Shown one piece after another: positions 34,654 to 46,600 of a stretch of 64,000 nucleotides of DNA; the stretch's first letter is position 1; every line of letters begins with the position of its first letter. Position numbers and translations under genes: made by a program. Source of the stretch: Acanthopleura granulata (taxonomy: Eukaryota; Mollusca; Polyplacophora; Chitonida; Chitonidae); assembly GCA_016165875.1 (NCBI GenBank), contig JABBOT010000001.1, positions 45,559,250 to 45,623,249 on the forward strand. Direction: 5' to 3'. Below the pieces are notes generated by a model. It did no database searches. It had not been told where the DNA came from and saw only the letters and a program-made list of their open reading frames with translations.

Positions 34654-37600
34654 GTAAACCAAAATAATGTTGCATGCTTTCTAGAAAGAAGTATAGATTG
34701 TTTAAAGATCTTATGTTTATATTATGCAGTGATCTTGATTTTTTAACATTATTTAAACTTTCAAAAGTATTGAGATAAAATACCTTGTGAGTTTTTAGGA
34801 AAATTTGCAAAATGTAATATCAAAGCAAATTATAAACATGAAAAACATGCAACATGTTCCAGAAAAAACCTTCCATGTTTCTTATGCTTTATGAAAAGTA
34901 CTTGTATTTTCCATTTGTATTTGTTTTATTTGAATGTTGTTTAATGTCATGCTCAACAATGTTTTATTTATAAAATGGCAATCAGTGTTATTTTCCATAT
35001 AAAGTCTGTGTACATGACTGCTATTAAGTTTATGAACAATTCTATCAATTCTTTTGCTTTTATTGTTCATAGTACTTGGTTTCATGAAGTGTAAATGTGA
35101 AATGGTAATTGTAAAAGGTCAGTGTCTAAGCTTATAATGCAGCAATCCAAGCAAGGTAAACATGGTTATATTTCATTTTTGGAGCATATTAGCTCCCTTG
35201 TAATAATAGTTCCATCATGACTGGATTTTTCAAAAGTCATGTCAATTATGAATTGGGGTTACGGAATCAACAAGCAGTATGTGGGACATGTGTTAAGTGG
35301 AAGTCCCACTTATGGTGATTGAAAAGAGCACGTGTCTGAAAGTACCACATATCACCAATTTTTTTTTTTAGATTTTCTTCATGAAAGTGAACACAGTCAA
35401 ATATTTTGATTGTGTGGTAGATTTTATCGACTATACTGAACATGCTGAAGTAAAGTGACATCGCACCTTTCTTTTAGTTGCTACTGAAAGTTTACATTCT
35501 ACATGACAATACATGTGGTATACTATACCTGTGTTTGTAGTTAAGGAAGAAATATAACAATCAGAGGCTGCCCAGCCTATTCAATTCATTTCATTTAATT
35601 TGGTGGAAAACAATCGATAAAGAAAATAAGTGAAGGCATTTTCACTTGTTGATTTTAATGGTCTTTTCACTCACAATAACTTCATTTTTGTGTGGTCTTT
35701 CCCTTTAACGTGGCATTATGGTCATAATTTGAATAGAAATATTCAAGTGATATGAAGGAAATCCAACAGAACAAACGTAACAACTGAGTTCAGATGGATT
35801 TTTGGTGGATAACACTATTTAGCCCATATATTACCAAAGGATACTTGAAAAACAAAATAGTCGTTTGTGTCTGTAAAAATTTTCCTCTTGTGATGTAATA
35901 ATGTCCCTTATATGGCATCAAATAAGGCTAATGTGACATTCATTAATGGATTTATGCTGGGGTGATGCCAAGAGTGTTTAAAAGAGCAGCATCTTTTGTG
36001 GATACACATTAGCTGTAGGTGATGTCATGTGTTCATGCATGACATCACACCAGGCAGAGCGGAAAGGGCATAAAAATTTTGTTTCTGTGTGCAGTGCAGA
36101 AATGTACAGTATTGATTTTAATATTCTACAGTGTTTTGACAGTTTATAAAATCATTCCAGACTGTCCCAATCTTTATCATATCACCATTTTTTTAAAGAC
36201 ACAGAGGTCTTGACCTCAGAGTAGCTCGTTCAGGCTTAGTCCCCTCCTGCACTGTTCTTCTCATAATAGTTGTTTTGACAACATTTACTGTCAGTGTTAC
36301 TGGCCTAGTGCAATAACTGTTTGGCTATCTGTTGAGAGCTGATAAAGCATTACTAAGTTTAAAGCAATTTTTTGGGCCCTTATAGATGAACACTTGAAAG
36401 CTTATGTGTATCCATGTCACAAACTAAATATAGAGTACATGTACAAAAAAAGACATTACATTTCATGAATTCTTTGAAAAATGCATATTACTTGTCTGAA
36501 ACTGAGTATGGGTTTGTTTTGGCAGCTATTGCTGAAAACGAAGACTCCTGTAACAACCTCAGTATTCCAAAGAAGTTGCATGCATGTAAACACGCTGTTG
36601 TGTTCTCTGGTTTAACTGGGGAAGATTTAGAAGATGGAAATGAGCTCTTTCAAGGATTAGAGAAGATTCACTTGTCACCTGGACAAGGACTGGACATTTT
36701 GCTTATGCAGATATTAGTAAGTGGTTCAGGTGAGTTAAAAACCAATGAGAAACATAGATCCATGCATGGATTTTCATTGAATTTCAGTATTTGTAATAAT
36801 ATCACTAGGGGCTCTGGTCTTCAAACTGTTGGTGACATCAAGGACTCTGGACAGTTGTCTTGAAAGTCGCACTTTTTTTTAATTCATTGTACATTTTACT
36901 CTCTAGAGTGAAGGTTAGAAAGATATATCTGATAACTGGTATATCAGTCAGTGTGTGAGTTGCTTCACTTGCTGGATAACATTGCCATAGCTAATCCCAA
37001 CCTGTACTGTACATGTCTGAACAAAGGGACAACAAGTATAAACTACATAACAAAGAAGGGATTAAAATACTGAATATAGGATTAGCATTGATATAGGTAA
37101 CTTCAGTATACATAGGTTTATTACAAGGACATATATAAGAAACGGTAACAAATAGCGACCGGCACATGACCTCTGGTCATAATGAGATAAATGCTGGTAG
37201 GGATTTACACTGAAATAGTTAAAAACAGGGTTAAAAGTGTGCACTGTAGTGTTTTGCTTTGATAAAGACTTAGATTTTGCAGAAAAAGACATGGATATTG
37301 TGTTATAAAATGAGTAAATACAGCAGTCGTAAGGCAGGTTCAGTTTATGCCAATAGAGATGTAATATCATATAAACGTTGACTTTTATGTTCAGGAACAG
37401 ACATTGGCTTTAAAAAATTCACCCATTAAGTAGTGAGACTATACAGTCAAATGGTTTACTGATGCAAAATAAACAACACATTATGTTAATTGTTAAGCTA
37501 ATATTTATGTCCATTTACAACCATTATAAGATGTGCTGTTTTAGGTTACATCACAAGGACAAGTCCTAGTGAAGGTGCTAAAGACAGACTTTCCGATGGT

Positions 37601-40600
37601 AGATCTGAGTGTCTGATGTCTGACCAAGGTGCTACACCCCCGTGTGCTAACCATGTGCCATCTACCGCCACACTGTGCCAGTATGTTACAAAGGGCAGTG
37701 GTCAGGTTGCTCCCCTGGACTGCTATGGTGTCATTTCTGGAGCAGAAACTTTGTATTCCAGACAAGGTGCTACAGGTAATGAATATTGAATACTGTTATG
37801 GCTGTAAGAATACTGAAAAAACATTGTCTGATTAAAATTAAAACCAGCAAAATGCATATGTAGCAGTTCATTTTTCTTCACCTTAGATGGGCTTTTATTT
37901 CAATTACAAAAGACTACTAACCACTTCCTGAGTTAATGACAGCCATCATATAGGCCTATTTGAATCCATGATTTTTTTTTCCTTTTTTTCACACCCAGTG
38001 AAACTACTTTTAACAAAAACCAAAATGTTCCCTGTCAGGGACTTAAAGAGGTACGCCAGTGTGAAATTCTCTGCAGCTTAATGGCAGAACTGTATTGTAT
38101 TGCTTTTCTAAATTGTATAAAAAAATTGTAATGTATTATTATATACTGGCTGTTGTTCAGGAGCTGTATTTTTCCAGAGGCACAAAAACAGAACCAGTCT
38201 GCATCATGTTTAAGTGGCATTTAGAAGTTAGGGTGGAAGTACACTGGAACATGTCTTTCTTATGGATATACAACTTCTTGGTTTATTATCACGACGTTTC
38301 GATGTAGATACTAACATCGTTATCAAGTGAGTGAAATCAAGACATCAACACTCTTAAATATAGCAAGTAGAGATACAAGTGTCAACATGTAGAACAATAT
38401 TCAGGGGGATTAGGCTCGATGCGGCAGTCCAAGACATCAACCGCCTGAACAAGTTAGAGAAGAAATACCTAAAATCCTCTAACCACCTAACCTTTCTGAT
38501 GAAATGTAGAGACCACAGTGTTATACCCAAAGGCCTAAGACTGAGATCCCCTATCAACTTACAAGCAGCACACAGAATCCTCCAACAGGCAAGCACACTC
38601 TTAGTCAAAGAACGTATCCGACACCATAGGAAAACGAAAGCCTACTCCACTGGGGAGATAGCAAAACAACAGGAGAAACTACAATCCACTGTACAGCCAG
38701 ATGTGTACACCCAACTACGCCAAGTACAGACCAAATCTAACAACACTCTCAACCTGCAAATTAAGTCCAAGCAACAGCAAAAGTTCAACAACCTCACACG
38801 AAGCACAGCAAACCCAGCCAGCCAAAACCAGTTAGAGATAAACAGAAGAGAATTCATTTCAAAAACTGTTGTCAACTTAAGCAGTAAACCACTCAACCCC
38901 CACCAACTGAACTTACTGTCCAAAGGACTCAACTTTATCCCAACGACCAATACCATACCCAAGGATGACTTCATCATCAACATTGAAGATGGTCTACAGC
39001 AATTAGCTCCCGGGGGCCACATTGACTACCTGAGGCATCAAATAGCAACCCTCCTGGACAAAGCACAACCACAACACAACAACCTAACCAGAGAAGAGAG
39101 GAAAGCAATAACAGAACTGAAAGAAGACAAATCCATAGTCATAGCACCAGCGGATAAAGGGAAAGCCACTGCTATACTTGACAAATCGGCCTTCAACACA
39201 CTGGTCGACAACCTACTTGGAGACGAATCCACGTACCGAACCCTAAAAACCGACCCCACCAACAAATACAACCGCCAGCACAGATCGTTCCTTAACCAAC
39301 TCAAAACTAATGGAGAAATCACCCATGAAACCCAAAGGAAGTTAATTGTACAGCACCCACGACCACCATATGCCCGCGCAACCATCAAGATCCACAAGGA
39401 CCCAGTAAAAGCCCGACTCCTGATATGCTCAAGAGGAACAGTCTTTTACAACACTGCCCAGTTCCTTACCAAAATCCTAGCACCACGGTCCAAAGCAGCT
39501 AACTCCTTTATAAACCACTCGGCAGAATTTTGCAACAAAATCAGACAGATAAAGGAACCATGCCAACTCGTGAGCTATGATGTTGCCGACCTTTTCACTA
39601 ATGTCCCCACTAACCTAGCTCTCGATCTGATCAGACAAAAAATAACAGACGACCCACCCGTCACCCCGCTATCCCCAGGAAGCATCGTACGCCTGCTAGA
39701 ATACTGCTTATCATCCACATACTTCACATGGGGTGATACTATTTACGAGCAAATTCATGGCCTCCCCACGGGATCCCCACTCTCCCCGATAGTCTCAGAG
39801 ATCTACCTGACAGAACTGGAGAACAAAGCCTTGTCGACATCACCTATCCAACCCATTTGCTGGATGCGTAAAGTCGACGACACCTTTGTAGCTCTACACC
39901 AGAACGATGATCCGACTGTATTACTAGACCACCTGAACTCTCAACACCAGCGCATGAAATTTACAATGGAAACAGAAACAGACCATGAAATACCCTTCCT
40001 AGATGTCCAAGTAAAGAGAACCACAGATGGCCTACAAACCACAGTCTATCGCAAAGCAACCCACTCTGACCAGTACATCCACTACAAGTCCAACCACCCA
40101 CCCAAGATTAAGACTGACATCATTTCAACCCTCACTAGGAGAGCCACGCACATCTGCACCAACAAGCTAGATGAGGAGATAACTCACCTGCGAGCGGTCT
40201 TCACCCAACACAATGGATACCCAGCAAACAAAGTCAACAAAGCAATCCAGAAAATTATACACCCGCCACCCAACCAACTGACTAGAGTCAGAGATGAAGG
40301 CCCTGGAATCCGAATAAGCCTTCCATATATCGGTCCTACCAGCCACAAAATTGCCCGCCTATTAAAACAATCCACAGGAATAGAAACCCTCTTTAAAAAC
40401 CAGACTATACTCAAATCACTCCTCCATGCCACAGGGAAGAGGAGAGCCACCAAGCCCTCACCACCCAAAGGAGTTGTATACCAAATAAAATGCCACTGCA
40501 ACGCAACCTACATCGGAGAAACGGGAAGACCTTTAGGAACCCGAATTAAAGAACACAAGTCATCTGTGAAAAAATCTGATTCTAAATCCGCCATTAGTGA

Positions 40601-43600
40601 CCACATCCAAGAAAACCCACACCACAACATCAAATGGAACACAATCAGAACACTAAACTCTAATCAACCCAACTGGAAAAAGCGTAAACTACAAGAAGCC
40701 ATTCAGATAAAGAGATTAAAGCCTAGCCTCAACAGAGATCAAGGGATTTACCTTCCCTCAGCTTATGACCTACTAATCCTCCAAACTGACCTGGAACCCC
40801 ATCGAGCCTAATCCCCCTGAATATTGTTCTACATGTTGACACTTGTATCTCTACTTGCTATATTTAAGAGTGTTGATGTCTTGATTTCACTCACTTGATA
40901 ACGATGTTAGTATCTACATCGAAACGTCGTGATAATAAACCAAGAAGTTGTATATCCATAAGAAAGACATGTTCCAGTGTACAGTCTGCATCAGTCCGTA
41001 TTCAGTCAATAATCTATTTTTTATTCATCCTTCATCAAGCAGTTCAACTAGTAAAATTTAGTTGCCAAAAATGAAAATGCGACCCAAAAATTAAGATAGG
41101 AAAACTCTGTAACCCTGCATGAATGATACAGGAGTATGAGAGAAGAAATGTGTTGTTATTGTCAAGGTAATGTCAAGTTGCTAATGAAGACATGCAATAT
41201 GTACGCTGCTAATGGCGACATGCAGTATGAAATATATACGACATGATGGCCTCAACATTAAAAGATAGACAAACATGATGTGATGTAGGAAACACATGGC
41301 ATCATCCATTGGTAATCTATATGTTTAGCCACAAGTGAGACTTCACTTCGAAATTGTCTGTACGTCATTCCTGCATATTTGCCTTACTTGAAGTCATACA
41401 TGTATCTGCCTGATTCAGTGTCATGAGACGAGAGAGATTTCATTTTTATGAACTTCACAGTTATAATAGTTAAATAGTGTCATTCCTCGTGAAGCTTTTT
41501 GAACCATGTCATTAACTATTGCATAAAATTGCCTTCTCATCATTTTGATATCTTTACCTGGATCACTTTAACGTTGCACTTAAAAAGAATCCGCCTCGTA
41601 AGCTGCTAAACTGCCTCATTGGTCTCGTGGTCCGCCTTGAGGCCGAGAGATCCTGGTTCAATCCATTGTTGGGCCATACCAAAGACTTTAAAAATGGTAC
41701 TTTTTGCTGCCTCATTTGGCGCTCAGCATTGAGAGACAGACTGGTCATCCCGGTGGGGTCTGGCATCTTTGGCATGATGTTCCTGTGGGGGCAGCATTTT
41801 GGCAACATGGACTCATTATATGCACACACCAGAAGGACTTGCTGTCATCATATGACCGAAACATTGTTAATTACGACATTAAACCCCAAGCACTCTCTCA
41901 CTCATAAGCTGCTACCTATGTTCAGTAAAGGAATAGTGTTCTTGATCATTTTTAATTGGCAGTGTCGATAAAATTTAATCCAAGTTGCAGGAGTACTGAT
42001 GTACTTCACTGCCCAGGTTCGGTGAAACAAATGGCAATACATTAATTGGAGAAACTGCATTTGCAGCCAATTTTGATTGAGAGCATTCATAAATCTTACA
42101 TCGTGTTTGAACAAATCCTGGAGTTTTAATGTTTCTGATTTTCATACGTGTATGTTTTCAGGTCAAACATTGAGTGTTGGTGAGGAGCACGCTATGGCCA
42201 GTGGCTATGGCTCTGCCTCCAGCTACTTAATGGGTTATACCAGTGAGCTGGATGCAGCACGGTCCTTGAGCTCTGGTGGGTTAGTCATGGGACACCCTCA
42301 GTCCATCACAGGGCTAACTGATATACACACCCCCTCTCACGTGATGTCAGCCAGTGATGTGAATGGTGGGGATAGTAAGGAGATGACCTACATTCCGCTC
42401 CATGTGGCTGAGCTCCGAAGCAATGTGGATGACCAGGACAGTGGCTCCCTCCAGGGAGACACGTTTTGGACTGGTCACAGGGTGGACAGCCCTCACAGGG
42501 ACGCTCAAAGACTGTCTCATCAGCCTGACCAACATGTGCACAGTACACAGCCATTTAATATAACCCCATACAGATCATTAGAAGGTAAAAACACAGCTGT
42601 TGATCAGAAGATTGTTTGATGTGCTCTCATGTAACTTTAGGACTTCCCAACTGTACTAACTTTGGTTTCCATGAGGCCATAAACAATATTGTGTGTGTTT
42701 GCGGTAACCCCACCGACCCTAGAAATTTGCTGGAAAAAAAAGAAAATCCTCAACCTTTTTTTCTTTTTAAATCATCCAAAATTCAAGGGAGGTAACTTTA
42801 CAAATTTTGAGGGGAAGTAACTTCCTTTCCTGATCCATCATGGCTGCCAAATGTCCGGTTATGTTATCGGTTTGTTTCAACAGTGATTTGCTATTTAAGT
42901 CAAACTAAAACATTTTAGCTTCATTACACCCATTTAATATTCTCTTGGCGCCTTTTCTGCAAAGAGGAAGGGACACAAATAGACGTCGCTCCATGAAGGC
43001 TGTGACCAATTGTACACCATTCGACTGTCAAGTGTTCTCGCCTACTGGCTGTTCTGCCGAGTGTTTTTCTCAAAATTTTGAAGAAAAATGAAGACAATAG
43101 GAGTTACCATCATTTTTATTGGTGATTGTTAGCTTGTAAATTTGTTGTTTATGTCCAAACATAAGCATTTAACCTGAATTACGATAATAATTCAGTAAAA
43201 ATATAAATATGATCCAAATCCAGGTTAAATGCATTTGTTAGCTGAAAAGGACAAATTCTGTAGCGAAAATATTTATTAAACATGTGTTACATCCTCATTT
43301 ATAACATTATTACACAAAGACTATATATACCAAAAGATGGTCCCAAGTACCTATCATAGAAAAATTATTTTCAAGCGTCTTTTTCTCCATAAAGAAAACT
43401 GGAAGAAAAAATATTCAAGACAACATTTACAACTAACTTTATCGCACTGTTTCATCAGAAGTTTATGAATTTTTATGTTTTCCCCACCTACCTAAGTAGC
43501 TATGTTACAAACAGTGCTAAATAAGCATGTTGTTAAATTTATGACACATTTATTCAATCAAAAGTAATTAAACAGAACAGATTTCATGGCCGAGATGAGG

Positions 43601-46600
43601 TCCCACTTCTCTCCATGACAAAGCCATCAGTTTGATAGGATTTTGTTTGAATTTCCAAATATTGTTGCCCTCAGTAAACAATTTGCAAATGCTAGCTACA
43701 TCCACATTGATTTATTTCAATGAAAGCAAAAGGATAAAAGGCTGTCTGCTGCTCCTTAACATGTTAGATAAATGTTTATTTCCTTTAACATAAGAGAGCT
43801 AAATGTACCTTCATTTGCATCCAAAGTGTTTTGCTCTGCATTTTGTCATCTTCATATTGAAAATATATCATCTTTGAGGCTCAGTGTTTACATGGCATGA
43901 AACTTTGTGTAATACACTAAATATGTATGTCCACACTTTCCTTAGTTTTATGCTCTTTGGCTATTTCTCCTGAAGTGTATGGCAAAACTTATTTAATTTG
44001 CTCCTTGCATTAATGAATAAATGTGTCAAGTGAACATAGAAGTTCTATTCTGGATTTAGTCAGCTAAAATATCAAATCTGCAATCTTGTTGCTTCCTTGT
44101 TGTAAGATGATGAACACATTATTGATTTATTATTGATTATTTGACATGACTATTAGGAGCCTAAAACCTTGGGTAGTTAATCCACTGAGATTAGTGGATA
44201 CATTGAGACGTATTTCTGATGTGATTAAATTAATGTTTAAGCTCAAAGCTTTGCTGAGTGCTCATTGTTCAGAGGAATAAAATAATCAGTGGAGGCCTGG
44301 ACTTCGGTCACAAGAATATGCTACTTGTTCTATAGTTCCACTACTGGAGAGTACATGCATTTCTATTAAATCCTTACTTGAAGGGTCCTGCATTATGTCC
44401 CCCACCCCCACCACCAGCTGACCAAAGGATGGGGGGAAAAAAAATGAAAAACAATTCCTACCTACCTACCTATTCTTTTTTCTTTTTTTTATAAATGGCC
44501 TGATTGCCCTGCCTGTATGATATCTCGTAAGTTTATAACATCAGAACTATGAGAAATATTTGTTAACAGAGACTATGATTATCATACAACTTTATAACAT
44601 AATGGTGTGAAATGCACATGTATGTATCTTTAAGATTGCCCTACATATTCTAATGTAACTTCATAACGTAATAACATTGTAAAATATATTCATTTAGTCT
44701 TTAGAACTACTAGCCCTCTTGTAACTTTACAATATATCTGTAACAACGTGTGAAATGTCTGTTACTTGGAAGCACCTTTTCTCATGTAACTTTGTGAAGT
44801 ACATGTAATAACAATGTGAAATCTTTCAATGTTGAGAATTATTTGTTCACTTTAGACTTCTTGTAAACGTAATAGTTATGTGAGTTGTCTGTAACTGAGA
44901 TTTTCCTTAATATTAACAGTGTTAGTGGACTCTGTGTTAGTCTTTCTGCATGTTTTCATCTTTCAGATAACAATGGTGTAGGAGTGTCACCAGCCCTAGG
45001 CTCCCTGGTAAGTTAGGCTGCAGTTTGCATTGGCAAAAAACTTTGTGAATTAGTAATAGTATGTGTGTTTCCTGAAATCTATAGACGGGGTAGGGAGCAG
45101 GCCATGACCTGGTGGGCATTAAACTTGGAGCCTTACAACCATTGGGACACAAAATGGGTGGATTCAAACCCAGCCTTGGACAGGGAGTTTCTCCCACTGT
45201 CTCCTTGGTGATAAATATGTGGTCAACACCACTTGCGTTGCCATTGGCGCAATTTGACGAGTGTTGCAATTATGCAGGAATTTAAATCTTGAAAGTGGAA
45301 GTAGATTGATGAACAAAAACAGTATAATTTTTCCTCTCTGTTCAACTTTCAAGACAATCATATATTGTAATCAACTCTTGTGTTCACTTCATATTCCATA
45401 ATGCAAAGCGAACAATGAATGATGTCATGATGCAGTGAGTCAGCACATTTCCAACTACATGTTGATGCTGTCTCTCTACAGAATTCTTGCAATCCTGGAC
45501 AAGGCACAGAAGGTGGAGCATGTCATGTGGACCCTAAGCCACCTGGTATGTTACAGACCATTTTAACATTACAAATGATCAGGACTAATTGTATGAATTT
45601 TATAGATATGCTGTTTAATATGCCAGTCTGTGGCAGCATAAAGCGAGGTAAACATTGATGAATGCTAAGCGAGTTGCTTTTGTTCATCCCAAGCATCTGC
45701 AGACATGGACCTAAGGATATCAATTTGGGTCTGTCAACCTGTTACACTTTCATTTCAGAGCAGTCACTCCTTCTGAAGTTGTCAAATATTTTGATAAGAT
45801 TTTGCGTGCAGCTTCATTTTTTGACATGGCTTTTGCGTATTTAGTGTGGTGTCTAATTCTCTGAATTTGCTTGTAAAATTCATTTTTATTGTCCATAGAA
45901 GTTTAAGTTTTGGATGTTCTATGCATGGATTTAGCCACAACTTGAAATAAGGAAGTCTCTTTTCCAAAATTGCCTCAAAGACAATGAGACACCCCCCTGG
46001 CTAAACCTATGGTTCTATGAATGTAAACTGGAGAAAATGAAAAGAAAAGCTGTGACAAAGAGAGGTTCACAGGCTCTTACATTGCTCTGTGTCAATAGAA
46101 AAACAAACTATGCTCATATGGATCCCTCAAACTCTTTGCTGACGTCTACTGTCCATTTATTATTCAACAGACTGAACAAACCACAATCTTCTGTACAGGA
46201 TAAATGTCTGACGTCTCCTTTGCCAAATTGTTTAGCCATGCTGCAAGATTACATGATCAAAAGATTCATGTTCTGTGATTGGATAAAAGAAGTGCTAACA
46301 GAAAGCTTCAGAGAACTTGCAAACGTTTAGCCCTTTACTGATAGCTATGATTCTGCATTTCCTGTTTTCATTGATGGTTTCAGATAGCTGGACAGGTGAC
46401 AGGGCTTCTGGTTTCTATGATGATGACTCCTTGGTGATCGACCTCCCTGTGAATGTCATGCAGTACCTGACAAGTGAGATGGACATCGGACCAAACTATG
46501 GCAAGGGCTGGACGGAGCTGGCTGCTCTCAAGAAGTACGTGCACTCCAGGGTGAACCGCATCAAGGGAAACCACAGCATTCAGTCCCCGTTCCAGTATCT

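Larger units (their letters stand above)
38207..40981 (+). mobile_element. Penelope-like retroelement, full-length with intact ORF
   Basis: A complete insertion of about 2.78 kb in an intron of the death-fold gene, in the same orientation as the gene. It consists of a 32-bp one-sided extension (38207-38238), a 183-bp left inverted repeat (38239-38421), a single RT/endonuclease ORF and a 183-bp right inverted repeat (40800-40982). A 12-bp target duplication flanks it. The two inverted repeats are identical along their whole length by base-by-base reading. Inverted pseudo-LTRs, a short tail on one side and 10-15-bp duplications are hallmarks of Penelope-like elements. Identity of the repeats and the intact ORF imply a recent insertion. 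Confidence 0.93.

Noticed and set aside
38642..40501. Minus-strand open frames of 105-126 codons
   Set aside because: Shadows of the Penelope-like ORF, caused by its codon composition.
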